Shown: piece by piece, positions 39,672 to 48,964 of the stretch
Numbering within the stretch: position 1 is the stretch's first letter
How the letters are laid out: each line of letters begins with the position of its first letter
NCBI GenBank assembly: GCA_026874595.1
Contig: CM049308.1
Coordinates: 14,215,501 to 14,279,500, forward strand
Source of the DNA: Sipunculus nudus
Lineage: Eukaryota > Annelida > Sipuncula > Golfingiida > Sipunculidae
Direction of reading: 5' to 3'
Length of the DNA: 64,000 nt
The notes under the pieces: model-generated
Told to the model about the DNA's origin: nothing
The model's input: the letters and a program-made list of their open reading frames with translations, nothing else
Databases searched by the model: none
Position numbers and translations under genes: made by a program

Positions 39672-41535
39672 AAAAACAAGGGACCTATGGGTCACGACGC
39701 TCAGCTGTTATATATGATAAAAAAATATTATTTAGAAATGAGGCACATGCTGGTTTTGTGTGGTAATAAATATAAGCTGTATTATGAGTTGTTGTTGTTT
39801 TGCTTATGTATGATTTTGATAGTACCTTTGGAGACAGGGAAGAAGATTGATTTCATTTATTTTATTAACAAATGGAGTACTACTGTCACACAGATTTTGA
39901 CTTTGCCATATAACTTATAAGCAGAACATATAATATAAGAGTTTAACTATTTATTAAAAAAATTACAAATATTGTCCCAAATATAATTTTTATTAAAAAC
40001 AATAAGAGAATCATGATTTTTTAAAATGAAATATAACTGATATGATTATTAAAATAATATTAAAGAATATATTCATGAATGCATTCATGAATACATTTTG
40101 AAAGTATTTGCACTAGTATTCATATACTTTCATTTTTACCTGAATTCCCATTCTTTATGCAAGAAATTTTATAAGGGAGTGCATAATCATATTCGTATTT
40201 AAATACAATTACAAAGTATTCGCACCATGTCTGGTATTTATTCAGTTTTCACCAAACAAAGATGTTGAGAATCCAGAATATACAAAATTCACACATTTAA
40301 TAATGATCATAAGTACCTGGTTTTATGGCCTTTATTTATATTAAAAAATAACTGTAAAAAATTCATTTTGGACTAATTTCACATCAATGTACACACTAGA
40401 CACAGTAGGAATCTAGATTAATATTATCAACTGCATCTTTGTCTATCATTAATTTCCTTCATATAATCCCTAATGATTAGTAATGAATAATATGATTTAC
40501 TTCTTTATCATTTAAATTGAACTGAAAAATGCCATAGGTGACTGCATGGTGTTATTTGGAATATGTGACATTCTACCCATCGATACAAGATTCTTATATC
40601 ATCAGTAACTGCAAGTTAATTTCCTGTTATTATAAACTAACAAATTCCTTTTCTATTTTTCTTTAATTTGTTATTAAAAACCAATAAAAATTTATTAATT
40701 TATTGTTTATTGTTCCGTGTTTGTTAAAACTACTAGATGAGTTGGGTTGGACACCTGGATCAACTGTGGCTGGCCATAAGCTGCCTGGATTCTCGCCTCA
40801 AGCGTGCATAATTTGATGAAAGGTCAACAAGGTCAACAAAGTGGTGACTCAAGAGGGGCTGGAGAGAGCCAAAGTCTGACAGGGTCTCATAAAAAACATT
40901 AATAAAAGCTACAATATTTGGCCAATTTCTTTCAGCTTTCTAAACTAAAAAGCTGAAATCCTTATGTGTGCATGATATGAAAATTATATCAACAGTGCTC
41001 ACGGGAAACAAACGGCCATGGTCACAGTTGGGCAAAATTTAAGGTACTAATTTTATATTTATGCTAATAACTTATAAAATTTGAAAAATTCAGAACTAAT
41101 TTTGGGTATTCAATTGAATCTTGATTAAATAATGTTACATCCCTGACAAAAAAATTTCTAGCTTCAGCAATGCCCTTGTTAAGGGAGTAAATATATTTCT
41201 TGATTTTTTACAAAGTGCATTATGTTTGGGCCCATAACTTAAAACAATTACGCAATACTGACATCATTCTGGCATGTGCATAGAGAATGAAAAATATGTA
41301 TATTATTTATGATTAAAGTCAGATCAGTGGTTTTGATATGAGGCAGTCTTGAAGTGTAACAATGGGTTTTTAATGGAAAAATGAAGTTTTTCATTAATAT
41401 CTCGAAGGTATTGAGTCCTAGTGACCAAATTCTTGGCATGGTAGGGGATTTTGGAGACATCTAACTGTATGCCAAATTTAAGGAACTTAGAGCTGAAGCT
41501 GGGGAGCTGAGCTCTTGCAAACTGCATAACACTAG
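39672..41535 (+). mobile_element. Hairpin-end element copy E, 5' part (split by LTR retrotransposon)
   Basis: Starts AACAAGGGACCTATGGGTCA and follows copies C and D closely until CATAACACTAG at 41525-41535, where the LTR element enters. The remainder resumes at 53832. The ACTAG at 41531-41535 is the left target-site duplicate. Confidence 0.8.
41531..41535 (+). repeat. Target-site duplication, left (ACTAG)
   Basis: ACTAG immediately before the first LTR, matched by ACTAG at 53827-53831. Five bases is the usual duplication size for Ty3/gypsy integrases. Confidence 0.9.
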
Positions 41536-42671
41536 TGTCACCAGAAATCGGTGACAATATGTACGGTGTTTTGTATCATAGTTTAACGAAGTCTGTTCTC
41601 TATTGATATTGACGTGAAACGTCACCATAAAGCGTTGACAGGTCTTGATTGTATATATATATATTGTGTATTCTTGTATGGAATCCCATCGGCTATCAGC
41701 TGATTTATCCGTGTCACGCATCGTGTGTATTCTTACATTTTGGTATGTGGGTCGCCAAGGTGACGCTAACAGTCAAACTAGGTCACATATATCCTTATAT
41801 GGGACACTTGAGAAATGAGCCAATCAGAGAACCGGATCGCCGTATTGTGACGACGATTGTGACGTCAGAGTTCAGGGAGAGACGCTGGAAGCTGCCTTCA
41901 GTTGGGTCTTGAAGCTTGAGGTGGCAGCACGCACGCACGAACATTGAAACGCCAGGAACGGCATAGAAGCAAGCTTCTACATGAAGCAAGGACCCAGCTC
42001 ATAAGAACTCAGCCGTGCTGCCGAAAGAGCTTCGTATTGGCGATATATAGAGAGCGCGCTCGTCACTGCCGGCCTAGTTCAGCTTGACCTAAATACATAA
42101 CCGCCGTAAGCCGAGAAACCATTGGTACACGAGCAAGGTCAAGGACTCTAAGCTCAACGTAAACAAAGGGCGCTATTGCATGCATGTGAACGTGAACCTA
42201 CCCGGGTCGCTGACAAGCAAGATCAGTTGAAGATCGCTAAACTCAGAAAGACTAGATCTATATGGTACTAACCATACGCTAGATTCTACACAAAACAGTA
42301 ACCAGAGATCTCTGAAGGAACTGGACTTTATTGGTTATTATACAAACCACGGACTCAGTAAATATCCTGTATTTTTAATGTGAAGAACTGTCGTATTGAC
42401 ACATCAACGCACACACTCACACTTGTGTCTTTGTAAGTATTGTCTTGAATTATATTTGTGAATTTAACCTGATGTCTCATAGTTTCTATTGATCTGGGTG
42501 TATGATTGTCTGGTATTTTTATACACGTCCTTAAAAGAACCTGGAAATGTCACCTGTAATGACCGGGATCTAATTTCTTGATTAATGAAATCAAGTGGCG
42601 AGCGTTAACCCATCCTATTGTTTTATAGGATATATCTGTTGTAAAGTTTTCACGTTAAGTTAGGGGTGACA
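41536..42671 (+). repeat. LTR 1 (1136 bp)
   Basis: Begins TGTCACC and ends GGTGACA, perfect 7-bp inverted ends. Promoter-like motifs in order: CCAAT box (41820-41824), CRE TGACGTCA (41860-41867) and TATATA (42044-42049), consistent with transcription starting about 30 bases further on. Two small hairpins follow near the 3' end (42577-42595, 42612-42631). A strong donor-like GTAAGTAT lies near 42433. Differs from LTR 2 at three positions seen by eye. Confidence 0.93.
41820..42049 (+). promoter_or_regulatory. Putative LTR core promoter: CCAAT, CRE, TATA
   Basis: AGCCAATCAG, GTGACGTCAG and GATATATAG occur in the expected order and all three are preserved in LTRs 2 and 3. Typical Pol II promoter layout; activity not shown. 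Confidence 0.5.
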
Positions 42672-42676
42672 TTGTA

Positions 42677-42694
42677 TGGCGAGCAGTGCCAGGA
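42677..42694 (+). other. Primer-binding site, copy 1
   Basis: TGGCGAGCAGTGCCAGGA starts five bases after the LTR with TGG, the complement of a tRNA CCA end. The tRNA species was not identified. Identical at 48251-48268 in copy 2. Confidence 0.55.
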
Positions 42695-43382
42695 TATAAT
42701 TAGCCTTAAAAAACTGGCTAATTACAGTAAGTTTCAGAAGTTTGAACTGAGAAAACAGTACTGAAACCAGACATTCATATACTCAAACTAGAGTTGATCT
42801 GAATTAATAATTGGAAATGACACCAAACTGATGTTATAGTGTATACTTGCTCAATGAAATTACCCCACTATTAGGAGTTAATATTTATTCAGTGAGAATA
42901 TTACCTGAAGCACAACATTGTTTCAGGATTAGCATATACCTTGAAGATTTGGCTAGAACACATGCATGTTTTGTGAGTAATGCTAGTTCAGTGATACCTG
43001 AACATCATTACTGGTTTGATATAAACCCAGATTAGAGTGAAAATTTTTGATGTTGTTAGATACGCCCTGGTATAATTTTTCCTACACTGGTTTGTGATTG
43101 GTCACGTGGTAGGGTCTCTTTCCAGGTAAGTTTACCCCTCCCGATTGGCATGGTAATCATAGGTGCATGGTGTTTATCGATATCTTGATATCCATCCGTC
43201 CATCCGTCTGACTCTTCGTCCGACCTTCCGTCCGTATAAGTAGATTTTGATGCGTAGAGCTACCGTAGTGTAATTGTACGGATACCGCTGGTTCGTTAGG
43301 TTGGCTTTAACAGTACGTATTTACGGATTTTTAAGAGCGGATATTACTAGATACTGGAATCTTACTAGGTTAGAGCGTTACC

Positions 43383-46289
43383 ATGGAGACGTTAGAGTCA
43401 CTTGTTAGATGCGGGCAGGCCTTGGGGCTTAAGGACCAGGCTTTACAAGATTATGTTGAGGCTAGACAGCGTGCGGATGAAGAACGTGAGGAAAGAGCCA
43501 GGCAACGTGAAATAGAGCGCGAGCGAGAGGCTAGAGCCCACGAATTAGAGGTTCTAAGGTTAAAGTCTGACTCTGGGGTTAAAGAAGAGAGAAGTAGGGA
43601 TGTATTCCCGAAAATCCAGCTTCCTCCTTTTGATGAGGCTCACGATCAGCTAGATGCGTTTCTTGAGCGATTTGAACGATTAGCTGTATGTCAAGGCTAT
43701 GATAGGGAGAATTGGGCGTTACACCTGAGTCCGTTACTGCGGGGTAAGGCGCTAGGGACTTACACACAGTTATCGGTTAGTGAGGCCATGGATTACGATA
43801 AGTTAAAGATAGCCTTGTTAAAGCGATACCAAATGACCGAAGAGGGTTATCGACACAAGTTTCGGACTTGTAGGCCTGAGCGAGGCGAAACGCCGAGTCA
43901 GTTTGCGGTGAGACTGAGTGGATACCTAGACCATTGGATAGGGATGGCAGGGGTCGGAGGTGACTACGACGGGGTAGTTAACCTGTTGATGTGTGAGCAG
44001 TTCGTAAACTGCTGTAGTAGGGATCTCTCTATGTTTTTGAAAGAGAGACGGTGTCGTGACTTTGATAGTATGGTAGACTTAGCCGAGAGTTATACGGAGG
44101 CTCACGGTGTACACAGCCTTACAGCAGGTCCTCGTTATGGCAATAATGTGCCGCGTCCAGCGCAACCGGTATCTCAGCCTAGAGAGAAGCGAGAGGTTGA
44201 GCGCAGTCCGGACGGTCAGACATTTAAGCCATCAGGAGGCATCAGATGTTATTTATGTAATGAACTGGGACATAAGGCGCGGGAATGTAAGACTAGTGCC
44301 CGGTCGAGGCCTAGGTCTTCCCCTCAAGTAGGGCGTGCTGCTGGCGATCAGCAGAGGTATAGGACTAATTTTAGCCCACCGTATAACCCAAAACAGAAAC
44401 CGGAGACTATGTCAATGGCAGTAGTCGAGGCGGAAACAGAGACAGTCGGTGCGGTGAAACCGGAAGTAGAGAGTCCGAGTCAGTCGTTAGGATTTGCTGC
44501 CCAGACAGAAGGCAGAATCTCGTTACCTGTGTGTGAAGGGCTGGTGAATGGTAAGTCAGCGAGGGTGCTGCGGGATTCGGGATGTTCCTCAGCAGGAATA
44601 CGTGAGTCGTACGTGGAGCCGAATCAGTTCACCGGACACCAGGTCGAGTGTAGGTTGTTCGACGGGTCTGTAAGACAATTTCCTACGGCTAGGATTAATG
44701 TGGACTGTGCGTACTTTGTCGGTACTATCGAGGCAATGGTGGTCGGGGATGCTGTATGTGATTTAGCGCTAGGTAACGTAGCGGGAGCGCGTGATCCGTA
44801 TGATCCGGACCCGACGTGGAAGTCTGAGCGGTCCTCAGGCATAGTGTGTGACGGTGTAGAGTCACAAAAGGAGGTGTCGTCCGCGGTGGAGACACGGAGC
44901 GCTGCACGAGAGAAACAGATACCGACGCGTAGCTTGAATGTTGCAAGCCCAGTTGCCGATGTGAGTCCGGCCGAATTTTTGAAGGCGCAGGAGGAGGATG
45001 GGTCTTTAGCGCCGTATTGGAGGCTAGCTAGAGAGGCTAGAAATGATAGTCCGTTTAGAATTGAGGACGGATATTTAGTTCGGGTTGTGAGTGACAAACG
45101 GGGAGATCAAGATGGATCTCGAGTGGTGGTACCTCAGATGTTACGGTACGACGTAATGAGGATGGGCCACGAAGCGGTTATGGCGGGCCATCAGGGCATA
45201 GACAAAACGCACGACCGCGTGAGAACTCAGTTTTTCTGGAAAGGGATGTATAATGACATTGCTGAGTTTTGCAAGTCCTGTCCCATTTGCCAGAAAACCA
45301 TACCGAAAGGCAAGGTGCCCGGAGCTACGTTAGGCCAGATGCCATTAATTGATGAGCCCTGGCGTAGAATTTCGATGGATCTGGTTGGGCCGATCCATCC
45401 AGCATCTGAGAGAGGTCACAGGTATATTCTGACCGTTATGGATTATGCCACTAGATATCCGGAGGCTGTTGCTTTAAAGAACATAGATACAGTCTCTGTG
45501 GCTGATGCGCTAGTTGATATTTATGCGCGGTTAGGAGTGCCGTCAGAGGTGCTTACTGACATGGGAACACAATTTACATCAGACCTCATGCGAGAAGTTA
45601 GCCGTGTTTTGTCTGTAAGACAGCTCACCACTACTCCTTACCATCCTATGTGCAACGGAATGGTGGAGAGATTCAATGGAACGTTAAAGTTAATGTTGAA
45701 ACGGATGTGCGAGGAAAGACCGCGAGATTGGGATCGGTACCTCAGCGCCGTGCTTTTTGCGTACCGAGAAGCGCCACATGAGAGCACAGGGTTCTCACCC
45801 TTTGAGTTGCTCTATGGTAGGATCGTTAGAGGACCGATGCAGATTCTAAGGGATCTGTGGACCAAGCGAGATACTAGCGTCGAGACTAAAACCACGTACC
45901 AATACGTCCTGGACCTACAAGACAAACTAAGCGACACATGCGCGTTAGCTAGAGAGGCGTTGAACAAATCAGCGAACAGACACAGACTGTTATATGATAG
46001 AGGTAAATGCACGCGCAGGTTTGAGGCCGGAGACGAAGTTTTGTTGTTACTCCCGACGGAGCGGAACAAATTAATGGTACAGTGGAAAGGCCCCTATACT
46101 ATTGTAAACAGGGTTGGGGACTTAGACTATCGGATTAAGATTGGCGATAAGGTTAAAACCTTCCACGTGAATATGCTGAAACGATACCATGCTAGAAACG
46201 AGCCCCAGCATATTCTGGCAGCGGTAGCCAAGGGCGCACCTGATTCTATACATGATCCTGACTGTGTAGACGGGGAAACAGAGCACTGA
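43383..46289 (+). CDS. Gag-protease-integrase polyprotein, copy 1 (968 aa)
   Basis: A single frame starting at ACC ATG G. Approximate residues: highly charged helical segment 25-70; capsid 75-245 whose end (EQFVNC...FLKERR...LAESYTEAHG) resembles the SCAN domain; zinc knuckle C289-C292-H297-C302; aspartic protease signature DSG 398-400; linker about 470-560; integrase zinc module H596, H603, C633, C636; integrase core D666, D726, E762 with 35 residues between the last two; GPY/F-type module 901-936 ending HVNMLKRY. Integrase follows protease directly, with no RT between them, unlike canonical gypsy. The frame ends in TGA TAG just before an RT remnant in another frame. GC content is higher than in the flanks. 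All catalytic residues of protease and integrase look intact. Confidence 0.93.
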   Translation: METLESLVRCGQALGLKDQALQDYVEARQRADEEREERARQREIEREREARAHELEVLRLKSDSGVKEERSRDVFPKIQLPPFDEAHDQLDAFLERFERLAVCQGYDRENWALHLSPLLRGKALGTYTQLSVSEAMDYDKLKIALLKRYQMTEEGYRHKFRTCRPERGETPSQFAVRLSGYLDHWIGMAGVGGDYDGVVNLLMCEQFVNCCSRDLSMFLKERRCRDFDSMVDLAESYTEAHGVHSLTAGPRYGNNVPRPAQPVSQPREKREVERSPDGQTFKPSGGIRCYLCNELGHKARECKTSARSRPRSSPQVGRAAGDQQRYRTNFSPPYNPKQKPETMSMAVVEAETETVGAVKPEVESPSQSLGFAAQTEGRISLPVCEGLVNGKSARVLRDSGCSSAGIRESYVEPNQFTGHQVECRLFDGSVRQFPTARINVDCAYFVGTIEAMVVGDAVCDLALGNVAGARDPYDPDPTWKSERSSGIVCDGVESQKEVSSAVETRSAAREKQIPTRSLNVASPVADVSPAEFLKAQEEDGSLAPYWRLAREARNDSPFRIEDGYLVRVVSDKRGDQDGSRVVVPQMLRYDVMRMGHEAVMAGHQGIDKTHDRVRTQFFWKGMYNDIAEFCKSCPICQKTIPKGKVPGATLGQMPLIDEPWRRISMDLVGPIHPASERGHRYILTVMDYATRYPEAVALKNIDTVSVADALVDIYARLGVPSEVLTDMGTQFTSDLMREVSRVLSVRQLTTTPYHPMCNGMVERFNGTLKLMLKRMCEERPRDWDRYLSAVLFAYREAPHESTGFSPFELLYGRIVRGPMQILRDLWTKRDTSVETKTTYQYVLDLQDKLSDTCALAREALNKSANRHRLLYDRGKCTRRFEAGDEVLLLLPTERNKLMVQWKGPYTIVNRVGDLDYRIKIGDKVKTFHVNMLKRYHARNEPQHILAAVAKGAPDSIHDPDCVDGETEH

Positions 46290-46290
46290 T

Positions 46291-46533
46291 AGACCTAAGA
46301 CAAAGAAGGCTTTGCGAGCATTCCTAGGTCTTACAGGGTACTATCGAAAATTCGTGCCAAACTATGCGGAAATAGCGGTGCCCTTGACTGATCTAACGCG
46401 TAAAGGTCAACCTAACAAACTAGACTGGAAACCCGTACACGAGAACGCGTACTGTTCTCTAAAGGCTAAACTGTCAGACCCTCCCATACTGAAGCTACCT
46501 GATTTCAGTAAACAATTTTTATTTGAAATGTGA
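46291..46533 (+). pseudogene. Reverse transcriptase remnant, copy 1 (C-terminal part only)
   Basis: About 80 codons in a frame different from gag-pol, matching only the segment between RT palm and RNase H (TKKALRAFLGLTGYYRKF; PDFSKQFLFE). The fingers and palm with the YxDD active site are absent, nor are they found elsewhere in the internal region. It ends in TGA. No start codon of its own, so it is a broken piece rather than a gene. Confidence 0.85.
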
Positions 46534-46888
46534 TGCATCTGATGTGGGTATTGGCTGTATTCTGATGCAAAGACACAAGGGGATCATGCACCCAGTAGCT
46601 TATGCCAGTCGTAAACTATTGCCCAGGGAGAGAAATTACTCCACCATCGAGAAAGAGTCATTAGCAATTGTCTGGTCTGTACAGAAATTTGAGATGTACC
46701 TGGCTTGTAGACCGTTCACCATTCAGACCGACCACAAACCATTAAAGTGTATTAGCAAATCAAAATGTGCTAATAAGAGAGTAATGAGATGGGCACTGGT
46801 TCTACAAGAGTTTAGATTTGATATTGAAGCAGTGTCAGGTAAACTAAACCATGGACCTGATTTTCTTAGCAGACTGCCTGAGTGTTAG
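46523..46888 (+). pseudogene. RNase H domain, copy 1 (out of frame)
   Basis: About 120 codons with RNase H landmarks: CDASDVGIG, EKESLAIVW, IQTDHKPL and NHGPDFLSR, all present in order, so catalytic acidic residues look intact. It is in a third frame relative to gag-pol and to the RT remnant; the frame change lies at about 46515-46530. No classical slippery heptamer was seen there. It lacks a plausible start, so translation is doubtful. Ends with TAG after LPEC. Confidence 0.85.
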
Positions 46889-47094
46889 GATGTAATGAGC
46901 TATAATGTTTAGCCAGTTAAGTCTAAACATGTACAAGATTTTTGCCCTGTGTCATAGACCGTGGGCATGTACTAATGACAACTTGTTACATGACCCTTAT
47001 GTATTGCTATGTATTGCTACATGTAAATATGTTTAGCTGGACCCTGTAAGATAGAACGATACGATGTATCGAGAAAATACTGTGTATTTTCCTT
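46889..47094 (+). other. 3' untranslated internal region, copy 1
   Basis: About 200 bases between the RNase H stop and the polypurine tract with no open frame or envelope-like sequence. It contains a short direct repeat (TATGTATTGC twice near 47000). Confidence 0.7.
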
Positions 47095-47106
47095 AAAAGG
47101 AGGGGG
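47095..47106 (+). other. Polypurine tract, copy 1
   Basis: AAAAGGAGGGGG followed by TGA and then the LTR start TGTCACC at 47110; serves as plus-strand primer. The same sequence lies at 52677-52688. Confidence 0.85.
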
Positions 47107-47109
47107 TGA

Positions 47110-48245
47110 TGTCACCAGAAATCGGTGACAATATGTACGGTGTTTTGTATCATAGTTTAACGAAGTCTGTTCTCTATTGATATTGACGTGAAACGTCACC
47201 ATAAAGCGTTGACAGGTCTTGATTGTATATTTATATATTGTGTATTCTTGTATGGAATCCCATCGGCTATCAGCTGATTTATCCGTGTCACGCATCGTGT
47301 GTATTCTTACATTTTGGTATGTGGGTCGCCAAGGTGACGCTAACAGTCAAACTAGGTCACATATATCCTTATATGGGACACTTGAGAAATGAGCCAATCA
47401 GAGAACCGGATCGCCGTATTGTGACGACGATTGTGACGTCAGAGTTCAGGGAGAGATGCTGGAAGCTGCCTTCAGTTGGGTCTTGAAGCTTGAGGTGGCA
47501 GCACGCACGCACGAACATTGAAACGCCAGGAACGGCATAGAAGCAAGCTTCTACATGAAGCAAGGACCCAGCTCATAAGAACTCAGCCGTGCTGCCGAAA
47601 GAGCTTCGTATTGGCGATATATAGAGAGCGCGCTCGTCACTGCCGGCCTAGTTCAGCTTGACCTAAATACATAACCGCCGTAAGCCGAGAAACCATTGGT
47701 ACACGAGCAAGGTCAAGGACTCTAAGCTCAACGTAAACAAAGGGCGCTATTGCATGCATGTGAACGTGAACCTACCCGGGTCGCTGACAAGCAAGATCAG
47801 TTGAAGATCGCTAAACTCAGAAAGACTAGATCTATATGGTACTAACCATACGCTAGATTCTACACAAAACAGTAACCAGAGATCTCTGAAGGAACTGGAC
47901 TTTATTGGTTATTATACAAACCACGGACTCAGTAAATATCCTGTATTTTTAATGTGAAGAACTGTCGTATTGACACATCAACGCACACACTCACACTTGT
48001 GTCTTTGTAAGTATTGTCTTGAATTATATTTGTGAATTTAACCTGATGTCTCATAGTTTCTATTGATCTGGGTGTATGATTGTCTGGTATTTTTATACAC
48101 GTCCTTAAAAGAACCTGGAAATGTCACCTGTAATGACCGGGATCTAATTTCTTGATTAATGAAATCAAGTGGCGAGCGTTAACCCATCCTATTGTTTTAT
48201 AGGATATATCCGTTGTAAAGTTTTCACGTTAAGTTAGGGGTGACA
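47110..48245 (+). repeat. LTR 2 (1136 bp, shared by both internal regions)
   Basis: Same ends and motifs as LTR 1. Seen differences: T for A in the TATATTTATA stretch (47230), GAGATGCTGG against GAGACGCTGG (47457), and ATCCGTTG against ATCTGTTG near the 3' end. Serves as 3' LTR of copy 1 and 5' LTR of copy 2. Confidence 0.93.
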
Positions 48246-48250
48246 TTGTA

Positions 48251-48268
48251 TGGCGAGCAGTGCCAGGA
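48251..48268 (+). other. Primer-binding site, copy 2
   Basis: Identical to the copy 1 site and at the same five-base spacing from the LTR end. Confidence 0.55.
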
Positions 48269-48964
48269 TATAATTAGCCTTAAAAAACTGGCTAATTACA
48301 GTAAGTTTCAGAAGTTTGAACTGAGAAAACAGTACTGAAACCAGACATTCATATACTCAAACTAGAGTTGATCTGAATTAATAATTGGAAATGACACCAA
48401 ACTGATGTTATAGTGTATACTTGCTCAATGAAATTACCCCACTATTAGGAGTTAATATTTATTCAGTGAGAATATTACCTGAAGCACAACATTGTTTCAG
48501 GATTAGCATATACCTTGAAGATTTGGCTAGAACACATGCATGTTTTGTGAGTAATGCTAGTTCAGTGATACCTGAACATCATTACTGGTTTGATATAAAC
48601 CCAGATTACAGTGAAAATTTTTGATGTTGTTAGATACGCCCTGGTATAATTTTTCCTACACTGGTTTGTGATTGGTCACGTGGTAGGGTCTCTTTCCAGG
48701 TAAGTTTACCCCTCCCGATTGGCATGGTAATCATAGGTGCATGGTGTTTATCGATATCTTGATATCCATCCGTCCATCCGTCTGACTCTTCGTCCGACCT
48801 TCCGTCCGTCCGTCCGTATAAGTAGATTTTGATGCGTAGAGCTACCGTAGTGTAATTGTACGGATACCGCTGGTTCGTTAGGTTGGCTTTAACAGTACGT
48901 ATTTACGGATTTTTAAGAGCGGATATTACTAGATACTGGAATCTTACTAGGTTAGAGCGTTACC

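Noticed and set aside
44624-45097. 157-codon minus-strand frame inside the polyprotein region (and its twin at 50206-50679)
   Set aside because: Shadow of the well-supported plus-strand gag-pol frame; its repetition in copy 2 only reflects the duplication.
46505-46535. Programmed ribosomal frameshift joining RT remnant and RNase H
   Set aside because: No classical slippery heptamer or obvious downstream structure was seen, and upstream RT is deleted, so a simple frame break is more likely.
46889-47109. Envelope gene in the LTR element
   Set aside because: Only about 220 bases separate RNase H from the 3' LTR, with no open frame.
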